Notes under the pieces: generated by a model
Databases searched by the model: none
Told to the model about the DNA's origin: nothing
Seen by the model: the letters and a program-made list of their open reading frames with translations, nothing else
Position numbers and translations under genes: made by a program
Assembly (NCBI RefSeq): GCF_042665195.1
Contig: NZ_JBHTBW010000006.1
Location: 1-64,000, forward strand
DNA length: 64,000 nt
Reading direction: 5' to 3'
From: Laceyella putida
Lineage (GTDB): Bacteria > Bacillota > Bacilli > Thermoactinomycetales > Thermoactinomycetaceae
Part shown: piece by piece, positions 7,425 to 16,240 of the stretch
Numbering within the stretch: position 1 is the first letter of the stretch
Layout of the letters: every line of letters starts with the position of its first letter

Positions 7425-8714
7425 TTATCCGCTTTCCGCCAACCGCCCTTCGGAGACGACGACTCTCCCTTTCTTGATCACGGCATTCACATGATTCACC
7501 CCAAAATGATAAGGCAGATAAGCCAAGTTGGGAGCGTCAAAAATCACCAGATCGGCTTGCTTGCCCACCTCCAGACTGCCGATCGTGTCCGCTCTGCCAA
7601 TGGCGTGGGCCGCATTGATGGTCATCGCCGTCATCACTTCTTCCGGAGTCATCCCCAAATTCAAGCAACCCAGGGTCATGACCAATTGCAAGGATTCGGT
7701 CGGGGAACTGCCCGGATTATAATCCGTGGACAAAGCGACGGGCACCCCCATCTCGATCATCGTTCGGGCGCGGGCATGCGTTTTCAGGCCTAAGTTAAAC
7801 GAGGTGGCGGGCAGACATACAGCGACCACCCCCGCCCGCCGCATGGCGGAGAGCCCTTCGTCTGTCGCCGCCAACAAGTGTTCCGCCGAGATGCAGCCCA
7901 ACTCGCCGGCCAACTGCGCCCCGCCCATTGGTTCAATCTCATCGGCGTGGAGTTTGAGGCCGAATCCCCATTCCCGGGCGGCCGTCAAGATGCTGCGGGA
8001 TTCCTCCACCGAAAAGACGCCATGTTCGCAAAAGACGTCACAGAATTCGGCCAAGCCTTGCCGCTTCACTTCCGGAAGCATTTCACGAATCACCAGTTCC
8101 ACATACTCCGCCGAACGCCCTCTGTATTCCTCAGGGACGGCATGGGCCCCCATAAATGTGGGCACAAGATCAACCGGATGGCATTGGTCCAGCTTTTTCA
8201 CCACCCGCAGTTGCTTCAATTCCTCCTCCACGCTCAGCCCATACCCACTTTTGGCCTCCACCGTCGTGGCACCAAAGAGAAGCATCCGATCCAAGCTTTT
8301 TTTCGCTTTTGTGAACAGTTCCTGTTCCGTTGCGGCGCGGGTGGCGCGAACGGTGCTTAAGATCCCGCCCCCTTGGGCCAAAATCTCCAGATACGGCACC
8401 CCTTTTAATTTCAAGGACAGTTCATGCTCACGGGAACCGCCGTGGACCAAATGGGTGTGGGGATCGATCAAACCGGGGGTGACCAGTCGGCCGTTGGCAT
8501 CCCATTCCTGTTTCACCGTCATGCCCGCAATCTGGGCGCGGACATCCCCTTCCCGGCCAACGGCGAAGATGTTTCCGTCCCGGATGGCGACCGCCCCCAT
8601 TGGAATGGCACCCACCTCGGACATGTCACGCCCCGTGCGCGGTTCCGCCTTCCCCCGCATCGTCACCAACAGGCCGATATGATGGATCAGTAAGTCGATG
8701 GTCTTGTTTTCCAT
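7425..8714 (-). CDS. hutI: Imidazolonepropionase
   Basis: 429 residues. Hydrolyses imidazolone-5-propionate to N-formimino-L-glutamate, third step of histidine breakdown. The amidohydrolase metal motif DPHTHLVHGG lies near residue 88, followed by LHADEIEP near 256, SAEHLLAAT near 276 and a late LSTDYNPGSSPTESL near 332, matching the HutI family (about 420 aa). Last gene of hutHGUI, 26 nt after hutU. No convincing terminator is visible between its stop and the convergent gene ending at 7370. Confidence 0.97.
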   Translation of the reverse strand: MENKTIDLLIHHIGLLVTMRGKAEPRTGRDMSEVGAIPMGAVAIRDGNIFAVGREGDVRAQIAGMTVKQEWDANGRLVTPGLIDPHTHLVHGGSREHELSLKLKGVPYLEILAQGGGILSTVRATRAATEQELFTKAKKSLDRMLLFGATTVEAKSGYGLSVEEELKQLRVVKKLDQCHPVDLVPTFMGAHAVPEEYRGRSAEYVELVIREMLPEVKRQGLAEFCDVFCEHGVFSVEESRSILTAAREWGFGLKLHADEIEPMGGAQLAGELGCISAEHLLAATDEGLSAMRRAGVVAVCLPATSFNLGLKTHARARTMIEMGVPVALSTDYNPGSSPTESLQLVMTLGCLNLGMTPEEVMTAMTINAAHAIGRADTIGSLEVGKQADLVIFDAPNLAYLPYHFGVNHVNAVIKKGRVVVSEGRLAESG

Positions 8715-8740
8715 ACGCTTCCTCCTCCGTTGGAACCACC

Positions 8741-10399
8741 TTAAATCCCCAGCATGGGTACACGGATTCCGCGTTTTTTGGCTGTTTGAATCGCCAGTTC
8801 ATAGCCGGCATCGGCATGACGAATCACACCCATCCCCGGGTCTGTATTCAGGACGCGGGAAAGACGTTCTTCCGCTTCGTTGGACCCATCGGCCACGACG
8901 ACCATCCCCGCGTGCAAAGAATACCCCATGCCCACACCGCCACCATGATGCACAGAGACCCAACTCGCGCCGGAAGCCGTGTTGACGAGGGCGTTCAGGA
9001 TCGCCCAATCGGCCACCGCATCACTCCCATCTTTCATCCCTTCGGTTTCGCGGTTGGGTGAAGCGACTGAACCGCAATCCAAATGGTCGCGACCGATGAC
9101 GATCGGCGCCGAAATTTCCCCCTTACGCACCAATTCATTGATGGCCAATCCCATTTTGACTCGTTCCCCGTATCCCAACCAGCAAATGCGCGCCGGCAAC
9201 CCTTGGAAAGCCACTTTTTCCTTGGCCAGTGAAATCCAGCGGCACAGGTGTTCATTGTCATGGACCAGCTTCAACACCAACTCGTCTGTTTTGTAAATAT
9301 CCTCCGGATCGCCGGACAACGCGGCCCAGCGAAACGGCCCTTTCCCCTCACAGAAAAGGGGGCGGATATAGGCGGGGACAAAGCCCGGGAAGTTGAAGGC
9401 GTCTTTCACCCCTTCATCAAAGGCCACCTGGCGGATGTTGTTGCCGTAATCGAAGACGACCGCCCCCCTGTTTTGCAGGTCAAGCATCGCCTGAACATGA
9501 ACCGCCATGGACTGTTTGGCCCGTTTCACATAAGCGGCGGGGTCATTTTTGCGCAGATCGGCCGCGGCGTCAAGCGAACAGCCGATGGGGACATAGCCGT
9601 TCAATGGGTCATGCGCGGAAGTTTGGTCGGTGACAAAATCAGGAACCACGCCACGCCGCACAAAAGCCGGGAATACCTCCGCCGCATTGCCGACCAGTCC
9701 GATGGAAAGGGGTTTGCCTTCTTCTTTGGCCCTTTGCGCCAACGTTAGCGCCTCATCCAGATCATGAACCATCACGTCACAATACCGGGTGTCGATCCGA
9801 CGCTGGATGCGTTCCGGGTCCACATCCACCCCGATCACAACCCCACCATTCATCGTGACGGCCAAAGGTTGCGCACCACCCATCCCCCCGAGTCCCGCCG
9901 TTAAGGTGAGGGTCCCTTTGAGCGTCCCGCCCGCATGCTGTCGTGCGGCTTCGGCAAACGTTTCATACGTTCCCTGCAAAATCCCTTGCGTCCCGATGTA
10001 AATCCAGCTTCCGGCCGTCATCTGCCCGTACATCATCAGCCCTTTTTTGTCCAGCTCATGGAACGTGTCCCAATTGGCATAAGCGGGAACCAGCACCGAA
10101 TTGGAGAGAAGGACGCGCGGCGCCAGTGGATGGGTTCTGAAAATGCCCACCGGTTTGCCCGATTGGATCAGCAAGGTTTCATCCGCTTCCAAGTCCGTCA
10201 AACATTCGACGATTTTATCAAAACAGTCCCAGTTTCTCGCCGCTTTGCCGATTCCCCCGTATACGACCAGATCTTCAGGGCGCTCGGCCACTTCCGGGTC
10301 CAGGTTGTTCATCAACATCCGCAACGCCGCCTCTTGTTGCCATCCTTTGGCGTTCAACTTCGAACCACGGGGCGCGCGAACGGTCCGTGTGTTGGCCAT
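8741..10399 (-). CDS. hutU: Urocanate hydratase
   Basis: 552 residues, the usual length. Converts urocanate to imidazolone propionate using tightly bound NAD+. The N-terminal MANTRTVRAPRGSKLNAKGW, the glycine-rich LTAGLGGMGGAQPLAVTMNG that contacts NAD+, and the C-terminal VSVHHGGGVGMGYSLHAGMV are family hallmarks. Third gene of the minus-strand hut operon, 78 nt after hutG. Cytoplasmic; no anomalies seen. Confidence 0.98.
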   Translation of the reverse strand: MANTRTVRAPRGSKLNAKGWQQEAALRMLMNNLDPEVAERPEDLVVYGGIGKAARNWDCFDKIVECLTDLEADETLLIQSGKPVGIFRTHPLAPRVLLSNSVLVPAYANWDTFHELDKKGLMMYGQMTAGSWIYIGTQGILQGTYETFAEAARQHAGGTLKGTLTLTAGLGGMGGAQPLAVTMNGGVVIGVDVDPERIQRRIDTRYCDVMVHDLDEALTLAQRAKEEGKPLSIGLVGNAAEVFPAFVRRGVVPDFVTDQTSAHDPLNGYVPIGCSLDAAADLRKNDPAAYVKRAKQSMAVHVQAMLDLQNRGAVVFDYGNNIRQVAFDEGVKDAFNFPGFVPAYIRPLFCEGKGPFRWAALSGDPEDIYKTDELVLKLVHDNEHLCRWISLAKEKVAFQGLPARICWLGYGERVKMGLAINELVRKGEISAPIVIGRDHLDCGSVASPNRETEGMKDGSDAVADWAILNALVNTASGASWVSVHHGGGVGMGYSLHAGMVVVADGSNEAEERLSRVLNTDPGMGVIRHADAGYELAIQTAKKRGIRVPMLGI

Positions 10400-10477
10400 C
10401 TGTCATCTCTCCCATCGTTTTTTTGGGTGTGGGGATCAAACAAACTTACTGCCATCAAGTGTGTTGGTTTACCAGAA

Positions 10478-11488
10478 TTAATAAGTCGTTGATGGAGGCG
10501 GATTTTGAGTCTGCGTTCCTTCTCTCCGTTTCATATATCCCGCGAGGAAGGTCAAGATCGCATGCAAGGTCATGCGAACGGTGGTCCGGCGGGGATCCTG
10601 CACCGGATCGACGCAAACGATATCAAATCCCTGCACTCGGGGATGTTGCCCCAACAAGAACACCGCCTCCAACAACTGCCAAGAGGTCATGCCCGCCGCC
10701 ACCATCGCGGGCACCCCCGGGGCAAACGCCTGATCCAGGACGTCCATGTCCACGGTGACATAAATGGCATCCGTGCCGTTGCCCGCCACCGCGAGCGCTT
10801 GTTCCACCAGCGGTTTTATGCCTTCCCGGGCCACTTGGCCCGCGGTGAACTGCGTGATTCCTTGAGACAAGGCATACTCCCGATAAGGCTTAGAGTTGGC
10901 GAAGCTGTGCAGCCCGATTTGGGCGATATGGCGCCCCTCCACTGTTCCCGATTCAATCAGTCCGCGAATCGGAGTTCCGTTGGATGGGCCCCCGTCTTCC
11001 AGATTCCTTACATCCATATGGGAATCAAGCTGGACCATGCCCACTTTGCCGGAAAATTTTTTCTTAAAAGCCTTCACCGACGGGCAGGTGATGGAATGGT
11101 CCCCACCCGCGATAATGGGAAACAGATGGGGCATCGCTTCGTAAATCTCGGTCAATCCCTGTTCGATATTGCGATGGCAACGCGGCAAATCGGTCACATG
11201 CATCTGGACGTCGCCCAAGTCGCGCGCCTTTAATTCCTGCAAATCCACATCATGATCCATGTCATACGTCGTCATGCCGACAAACCATTCCCTAAGTGCG
11301 TTGGGGGTCATGGAAGCCCCGGACACACTGATTGACGTTTTGGACAGGGGAACCCCAATAAAGCCGACTTCCACGTCTTCTTGGCCGTCCCATGGGGTTA
11401 ACCAGTGGGCAACTTTGGTCTCATAACGGTCACGCCAGTTGGTGCGGCGGACAATTTCCGGCGGGTTCAGCCATGTGAATGGTTTCAT
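10478..11488 (-). CDS. hutG: Formimidoylglutamase
   Basis: 336 residues. Arginase/ureohydrolase-fold enzyme that splits N-formimino-L-glutamate into glutamate and formamide. Mn-binding motifs are present in order: GGDHSI, VQLDSHMDVRN and VTVDMDVLDQAFAPG. The body ends near FLAGYMKRREG, as in B. subtilis HutG (about 319 aa), but is followed by an extra tail TQTQNPPPSTTY. The codons of that tail coincide with a 19-nt word (10503-10521) that recurs downstream of rnr at 24567-24585, so the tail may have been created by a repeat landing on the gene end. Second gene of hutHGUI. Confidence 0.93.
   Translation of the reverse strand: MKPFTWLNPPEIVRRTNWRDRYETKVAHWLTPWDGQEDVEVGFIGVPLSKTSISVSGASMTPNALREWFVGMTTYDMDHDVDLQELKARDLGDVQMHVTDLPRCHRNIEQGLTEIYEAMPHLFPIIAGGDHSITCPSVKAFKKKFSGKVGMVQLDSHMDVRNLEDGGPSNGTPIRGLIESGTVEGRHIAQIGLHSFANSKPYREYALSQGITQFTAGQVAREGIKPLVEQALAVAGNGTDAIYVTVDMDVLDQAFAPGVPAMVAAGMTSWQLLEAVFLLGQHPRVQGFDIVCVDPVQDPRRTTVRMTLHAILTFLAGYMKRREGTQTQNPPPSTTY
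10503..10521. repeat. 19-nt dispersed word, copy 1 (end of hutG)
   Basis: TTTTGAGTCTGCGTTCCTT on the plus strand is identical to 24567-24585. An exact 19-mer shared by two sites in 64 kb is unlikely by chance. The word covers the final codons of hutG. Confidence 0.6.
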
Positions 11489-11543
11489 TCGACTCCCCCT
11501 CTTCCTGTTGTGTTATTGAAATGGCGGCTAGGGCAGACACGCC

Positions 11544-13109
11544 CTAAAATAGCGGACCCGAAACGGCTTCAACGGCTGCCAACCATTCGCCATCCAAGAG
11601 CGCCGACGCCACGCTCTCAATCTCCCGGCTGGTTGAACGATCCGCCACGACAGGCGGCACGATCGCACGCACCTTCTCATACAAGGCGCGGGTGGCCGGG
11701 GCGAGACCATCGGCGCCCACAAAATCAGCGGCTTCCGCGGCGCAGATCAACTCAATCGCCAACACTTTGGCCACATTGTCAACCACCTGGGCCGCATGCC
11801 GGGCGGCGGTGGTCCCCATCGACACATGATCTTCCTGATTGGCGGAAGAGGGAATCGAATCCACACTGGCGGGATGGGCAAGGACTTTGTTTTCCGACAC
11901 GAGGGAAGCGCTTACATATTGCAAAATCATCAGGCCCGACGCCATTCCGGGTTGACGGCTTAAAAAGGCGGGCAATCCCCCGGACAGGGTCGGATTGACC
12001 AATCGCTCGGTGCGGCGCTCGGAGATATTGGCCAATTCGCTCATGCCCATTTTCAAGAAATCCATCGCCAAGGCGATCGGCTGTCCATGGAAGTTTCCGC
12101 CGGAGATCACCTTATCCTCGTCCGCAAACAACAAAGGATTGTCTGTGGCCGCATTGATTTCAACCGCGATCTTTTCTTTCACATAGCCGAGCACTTGCCG
12201 CGTCGCCCCGTGCACCTGAGGCAGGCAACGCAATGAGTAAGCGTCTTGCACGCGAATCTCGCCTTGGCGGGTGATCAATTCGCTGCCTTTGAGCAAAGCG
12301 CGCAAATTGCCGGCCACCCCAACTTGTTCCGGATAAGGACGCGCGCGTTGCACCTCATCCGCAAACGCCTCAGGGATTCCCCGCAAACACTCCAGCGTAA
12401 GCGAAGCGATCACATCGGCGATTTTGGCCAACCTCTCCGCTTTCACCACCGCCAAGGTGCCGGTCGAGGTCATCGCCTGTGTGCCATTGATCAAGGCCAG
12501 ACCTTCCTTCTCTTTGAGAGAAACCGGCTTCAGCCCCGCCTTGGCGAGCGCTTTCGCTCCAGGCAAACGCTTCCCCTGAAAAAACGCTTCCCCCTCCCCC
12601 ATCAACACCAAAGCCAGGTGCGACAGCGGCGCCAAGTCGCCACTCGCCCCCAACGACCCCTGTTCAGGAATGACCGGGTGCACGCCATGATTGAGGCAAT
12701 CGACCAACAATTGCAAGGTCTTCAGCCGAATTCCCGAATGTCCTTTGGCCAGCGCATTGGCCCGCAGCATCATCAAGGCCCTTACCGTCGGCTCCGGAAG
12801 CGGTTGACCCACCGCGCAAGCATGGCTGCGAATCAAATTGGCCTGCAATTCCACCGCATCTTCCGATGAGATGTGCACATCGCTGAACTTTCCGAAACCG
12901 GTGGTCACCCCATAAACCACTTTTCCGGTTCGGACCAGCTCCTCCACCATCCGTCGGCAAGCAACCACCCGCTTGACCGCCTCATCGCCCAAAAAGACGG
13001 AAACGTTGTTGAACGCCACCGCCGCCACATCTTCCGGCGTGATGCGGCTCCCATCCAGCACAATCCTCGACATCCGCCTAACCGGCTCTGTTTGTTTCGC
13101 AAACATCAT
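11544..13109 (-). CDS. hutH: Histidine ammonia-lyase
   Basis: 521 residues. Deaminates L-histidine to trans-urocanate, first step of the pathway. The MIO cofactor precursor Ala155-Ser156-Gly157 sits in GSLGASGDLAPLSHLALVLM, with YGVTTGFGKF near residue 66 and QEDHVSMGTTAARHA near 415, all canonical. Two adjacent ATGs (13109, 13106) follow AGGAGAAAGGGG. First gene of hutHGUI. A long hairpin 40-85 nt upstream may act as a leader attenuator. The stop codon lies inside a 15-nt word also found at 42767. Confidence 0.97.
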   Translation of the reverse strand: MMFAKQTEPVRRMSRIVLDGSRITPEDVAAVAFNNVSVFLGDEAVKRVVACRRMVEELVRTGKVVYGVTTGFGKFSDVHISSEDAVELQANLIRSHACAVGQPLPEPTVRALMMLRANALAKGHSGIRLKTLQLLVDCLNHGVHPVIPEQGSLGASGDLAPLSHLALVLMGEGEAFFQGKRLPGAKALAKAGLKPVSLKEKEGLALINGTQAMTSTGTLAVVKAERLAKIADVIASLTLECLRGIPEAFADEVQRARPYPEQVGVAGNLRALLKGSELITRQGEIRVQDAYSLRCLPQVHGATRQVLGYVKEKIAVEINAATDNPLLFADEDKVISGGNFHGQPIALAMDFLKMGMSELANISERRTERLVNPTLSGGLPAFLSRQPGMASGLMILQYVSASLVSENKVLAHPASVDSIPSSANQEDHVSMGTTAARHAAQVVDNVAKVLAIELICAAEAADFVGADGLAPATRALYEKVRAIVPPVVADRSTSREIESVASALLDGEWLAAVEAVSGPLF

Positions 13110-13141
13110 TTCCCACCCCTTTCTCCTTTCTTCGCTTTACC

Positions 13142-13193
13142 AAACTAAAAGGGACTGCGCAGAAGTGACTCACTTCCACACAGTCCCTTTTTT
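13142..13193 (-). promoter_or_regulatory. Leader hairpin upstream of hutH, possible attenuator
   Basis: AAAAGGGACTG (13147-13157) pairs with CAGTCCCTTTT (13181-13191), with an inner stem GAAGTG/CACTTC. Read toward hutH the stem is followed by TTTTAGTTTGG, and hutH starts about 35 nt later. B. subtilis hut mRNA is controlled by HutP at a leader terminator with UUUAGUU repeats (established); one UUUAGUU-like word is present here (13142-13150). In the opposite direction it has six T, so it could equally be an ordinary terminator. No hutP gene is in the window. Confidence 0.5.
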
Positions 13194-13205
13194 AAAGAGG
13201 GTTAT

Positions 13206-13514
13206 ATGCGATTGTTTTGTCGGCGTTTGCCTGGCCTTCATCGCAACCACTCGCTTTGGTTTCAGATTATTTCACAGCTTTATATTATTCTCACATGCGG
13301 AGGAATCATTTGTCAAGAACCTGATATCATCCCCATCTGCTCAGGCGTTACTCCACCTGCATTACTTTATGAAAAACAGGATGCGATCATCGTGGATGGT
13401 GTTCCATACTCCGCGCACAAAGATCCAGGCAAATTTGTTCAAGTGAAAAAACAGGTGAAATACTTCATCGTCGATACCGATGGAACCGTCTATGGATACA
13501 ATGAAAGAGTATGA
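13206..13514 (+). CDS. Uncertain small ORF before the crystallin-like gene
   Basis: 102 codons. The C-terminal ~60 residues (EKQDAIIVDGVPYSAHKDPG; VKKQVKYFIVDTDGTVYGYN) look like real protein in composition, whereas the N-terminus has no ribosome site and no convincing start. In another frame the upstream DNA encodes a hydrophobic stretch (VGVCLAFIATTRFGFRLF), so the original gene may have been frameshifted with loss of its signal peptide. It overlaps the start of the crystallin-like frame. Could be a decayed gene rather than a live one. Confidence 0.3.
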   Translation: MRLFCRRLPGLHRNHSLWFQIISQLYIILTCGGIICQEPDIIPICSGVTPPALLYEKQDAIIVDGVPYSAHKDPGKFVQVKKQVKYFIVDTDGTVYGYNERV

Positions 13515-13851
13515 AAATGCGCATGCCCGTCATTTCGCGAAAAAGTGGCAAGCCCAAGCAAAAGAAACAGATCTCCATGCCCAAGCTGAAAATTATGTGA
13601 GTGAGTTTTTTTACCATGCCAACTTTGGCGGTTATATGTTTGAACTGGGCGTGAATCGGGCTTGGAATCTCCCCCGCGCATACAACGATCAGATCTCTTC
13701 CCTCAAAACCGCCCGATACAGCAGCGGAACCGAAGTTTTTTTTCACGCGAACCGGTGCGAACCCTGCAAAACGTTCCCGCCGGGCCACGATATCGGTTAT
13801 GTGGGCAATGGTTGGAACGACCAGATCTCCCATGTCACTGTTTTCCGATAA
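13492..13851 (+). CDS. Beta/gamma-crystallin-like small protein
   Basis: 119 residues from ATG 13492 (ATGs at 13480 and 13501 are alternatives; none has a good SD). After a charged helical N-terminus (MKEYENAHARHFAKKWQAQA) comes one domain with two Greek-key motifs: EFFYHANFGGYMFELG ending in YNDQISSLK, and TEVFFHANRCEPCKTFPPG ending in WNDQISHVTVF. The two N-D-Q-I-S sequences fit the (N/D)-(N/D)-X-X-(S/T)-S calcium site of microbial beta/gamma-crystallins. Such proteins bind Ca2+ or inhibit proteases (the SMPI type); the role here is open. No signal peptide in this frame, but one may have been lost upstream. Followed by a good terminator. Confidence 0.6.
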   Translation: MDTMKEYENAHARHFAKKWQAQAKETDLHAQAENYVSEFFYHANFGGYMFELGVNRAWNLPRAYNDQISSLKTARYSSGTEVFFHANRCEPCKTFPPGHDIGYVGNGWNDQISHVTVFR

Positions 13852-13853
13852 AA

Positions 13854-13890
13854 AAGCAACTCCGGGGCCTCGATCCTGGAGTTGCTTTAC
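13854..13890 (+). terminator. Terminator of the crystallin-like gene
   Basis: AAGCAACTCC (13854-13863) pairs with GGAGTTGCTT (13878-13887), followed by TAC. It lies immediately after the stop at 13851, supporting that frame as a once-functional gene. Confidence 0.75.
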
Positions 13891-13896
13891 ATCCAG

Positions 13897-13935
13897 CAAA
13901 AAGCCCCCGCTCTCTAAAGGTGAGCGGGGCTTTCC
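13897..13935 (-). terminator. Terminator of the PEP-hydrolase/UPF0261 unit
   Basis: On the minus strand AAGCCCCGCT and AGCGGGGGCTT form a strong stem followed by a T run (A run at 13897-13902 on the plus strand), 12 nt after the gene ending at 13947. Confidence 0.8.
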
Positions 13936-13946
13936 ATCCCATGGCC

Positions 13947-14783
13947 TCATTGCGTCTTCATCAAAGATTTGAAGTTTTCCACCTGGGAACGAATCCCGAC
14001 TTCCGTTGGCAAACGCTCCATGCTGGAAGCCCCGAAAAAGCCGTCAATTCCTTGCGTGAGAGAAAATATCGTTTGCACATCGGCCGGTTCGGCGATGGGA
14101 CCGCCATGGCACAAGACCAAAATGTCAGGATTCACTTCTTTGGCCACATCATGGATACGCTGGATCCGCTCTGCCGACTCCTCCAGCGTCAGTGCGGTTT
14201 CCGCCCCTATCGCCCCTTTGGTGGTCAATCCCATATGGGCGACCAACACATCGGCCCCCGCTTTTGCCATGGCCGCCCCCTCTTTTTCATTGAACACATA
14301 AGGGCATGTCAACATATCCAACTCGTGGGCCAAGCGGATCATCTCCACTTCAAGATCGAAGCCCATCCCGGTTTCCTCGAGGTTTTGGCGGAAAGTGCCG
14401 TCAATCAAGCCGACAGTGGGGAAATTTTGCACACCGTCAAAGCCCATTTCTTTCAACTGTTTCAGGAACACGGGCATCAGCCGAAACGGATCCGTTCCAC
14501 AGACACCGGCCAACACGGGGGTGTCTTGCACAATGGGCAGCACCTCGCTGGCCATCTCTACCACAATCCCGTTGGCATCCCCATAAGGCATCAGCCCCGC
14601 CAATGAACCGCGTCCCGCCATCCGATAACGGCCGGAATTATAAATAATGATGAGATCGGCTCCACCCCGTTCCGCGAATTTGGCGGAAATGCCCGTTCCC
14701 GCCCCACACCCGATGATCGGGGAACCCTTGTCCACAGTCTCACGCAAACGACGCAAAGATTCTGTTCGCGGTATAAATGGCAT
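13947..14783 (-). CDS. Phosphoenolpyruvate hydrolase family (TIM-barrel) protein
   Basis: 278 residues; matches the TIM-barrel family PF09370 (PEP_hydrolase, also labelled TIM-barrel signal transduction protein). Recognisable segments: IGCGAGTGISAKFAERGGAD, YNSGRYRMAGRGSLAGLMPY, GVCGTDPFRLM, GFDGVQNFPTVGLIDGTFR and DILVLCHGGPI. Family members are related to PEP mutase/isocitrate lyase-like barrels, but the true substrate is unproven. It follows the UPF0261 gene by 15 nt and the two families commonly travel together, so they probably act on a shared unknown substrate. Cytoplasmic. Confidence 0.88.
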   Translation of the reverse strand: MPFIPRTESLRRLRETVDKGSPIIGCGAGTGISAKFAERGGADLIIIYNSGRYRMAGRGSLAGLMPYGDANGIVVEMASEVLPIVQDTPVLAGVCGTDPFRLMPVFLKQLKEMGFDGVQNFPTVGLIDGTFRQNLEETGMGFDLEVEMIRLAHELDMLTCPYVFNEKEGAAMAKAGADVLVAHMGLTTKGAIGAETALTLEESAERIQRIHDVAKEVNPDILVLCHGGPIAEPADVQTIFSLTQGIDGFFGASSMERLPTEVGIRSQVENFKSLMKTQ

Positions 14784-14798
14784 GACCGTTCAGCCCCT

Positions 14799-16016
14799 TT
14801 ATTCGTATTCGTGTTGAAGCATGTCTAGAAGTTTGGACGTGACCGCCTGCGCAAACATGGCATCATTGATGTTGCAATCCAGCTCATAAATGGAGATATC
14901 TTTGCGGGCATATTGCCTGATGGCGTCAAACAAGGCCTGGTCCGCTTCCGGCCACCAAAATTCCCTGCCGGGGGCATCCAATTCAGACAAGCCTTGCAGA
15001 GGGAGGAAAATCGCCACTTCCCCCTTGGAGCGGTTTGCCTTTTCAGCCAACAAGCGACCCAACTTGGCGTTTTCCTCCGGAGTGGTCCGCATCAGGGTGA
15101 TGTTATCGTTCCAACAGTACAGCAACCGATCTCGATATTTGTCGGGAACGGTGGACATCCCCCAGAAGTTGACCATATCCAGACAACCGGGAGCGATCAC
15201 TTGGGGCAACGCCCATTTGGCGGCCGCCTCCATGCGGGTGGGCCCCGCCGACAGTACCCCGCCCACCAGCTCATCGGCCAGCTCTGTCGTCGTCACATCC
15301 AACACACCCGTGATATAGCCTTGGTCAATCAACGATTCCATCGTTTTGCCGCCCGTCCCCGTCGCATGGAACACGAGCACTTCATAACCGTTCTCTTCCA
15401 ATTGGGTTGCGCATTGATTGATCAATTTGGTGGTGTTGCCAAACATGGATGCCGTTATCAGCGGCTTGGTTTCAATCGGGGGGACTTCCGATTCCACCAT
15501 GCCGACAATGATGCCGACCGCATTGGCGTAAATCTTGGCACTGATGCGATTCAATCCCGCCACATCCAAGATGGACGGAACCATGACGATATCGCTGATG
15601 CCCACATACGGCTGCGTATCCCCGGAGGCGACGGTGCTGACCATCACCTTGGGCACCCCCACTGGAAGCGCCCGCAGGCCCGATGTCCCAATCATGGTCC
15701 CGTTGGACCCTCCCATCGACAAGCCGCCATCGATCAGCCCTTGGTCAAACAACTCCTTCACGACCTTGGCGATCCCTCTGGTCATGACCGACATGGCCAA
15801 GGACTTGTCCTTTTCCCGCCGAAGTTCATCCAAAGTCATCCCTCCCGCAAGGGACACCCGTTCCGCGGGCACATCCGGTTCGAACAGCGGTTCACCCAGC
15901 ACTCCGGTATTGATGGTGAGTGCATAATGGCCGCGTTTTTCTATCTCGCGCTTCACAAACGCGTAATCCGCCCCTTTGGTGTCCAATGCCCCGATCAGCG
16001 CAATGGTTTTACCCAT
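14799..16016 (-). CDS. UPF0261 / Tm-1-like ATP-binding protein
   Basis: 405 residues from the second of two tandem ATGs (16019, 16016) behind GAGGGGGG; a GTG 12 nt earlier would sit on the SD itself. N-terminal MGKTIALIGALDTKGADYAF and SMGGSNGTMIGTSGLRALPV are hallmarks of the UPF0261 family, whose N-terminal domain is shared with the plant antiviral protein Tm-1 (ATP binding). Later segments FHATGTGGKTMESLIDQGYI and LQGLSELDAPGREFWWPEAD complete the family. First gene of a two-gene unit with the PEP-hydrolase-family protein. Biochemical role unknown. Confidence 0.9.
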   Translation of the reverse strand: MGKTIALIGALDTKGADYAFVKREIEKRGHYALTINTGVLGEPLFEPDVPAERVSLAGGMTLDELRREKDKSLAMSVMTRGIAKVVKELFDQGLIDGGLSMGGSNGTMIGTSGLRALPVGVPKVMVSTVASGDTQPYVGISDIVMVPSILDVAGLNRISAKIYANAVGIIVGMVESEVPPIETKPLITASMFGNTTKLINQCATQLEENGYEVLVFHATGTGGKTMESLIDQGYITGVLDVTTTELADELVGGVLSAGPTRMEAAAKWALPQVIAPGCLDMVNFWGMSTVPDKYRDRLLYCWNDNITLMRTTPEENAKLGRLLAEKANRSKGEVAIFLPLQGLSELDAPGREFWWPEADQALFDAIRQYARKDISIYELDCNINDAMFAQAVTSKLLDMLQHEYE

Positions 16017-16031
16017 CATAACCCCCCTCAC

Positions 16032-16057
16032 TGAAAATAATTAATGAAAACAATTAA
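16032..16057 (-). promoter_or_regulatory. Tandem 13-bp repeats upstream of the UPF0261 gene
   Basis: TGAAAATAATTAA (16032-16044) and TGAAAACAATTAA (16045-16057) are direct repeats differing at one base and abutting each other, placed 14 nt before the start region. Two adjacent near-identical 13-mers would suit a regulator bound on one DNA face; the binding protein is unknown. Confidence 0.45.
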
Positions 16058-16183
16058 TTATGTAATCAAAATATATATTTCTGCAATTACGCATCAATCC
16101 CTTTCTAAACAGCGAGCGCTTTTGCATCCTACCCGCTTCATTCCCGCAGAAACAAGCTTCCCCATGGCGATTTCTGAAAAAGA

Positions 16184-16219
16184 AAAAAACACAACCCCGC
16201 TTTTCTGCAAGGGTTGTGT
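16184..16219 (-). terminator. Terminator of the OpuC-like transporter operon
   Basis: ACACAACCC (16189-16197) pairs with GGGTTGTGT (16211-16219); in the minus direction it is followed by TTTTTTTC. It lies about 20 nt after the binding-protein stop. Confidence 0.85.
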
Positions 16220-16240
16220 CACACTGTCAAGACACTCTCA

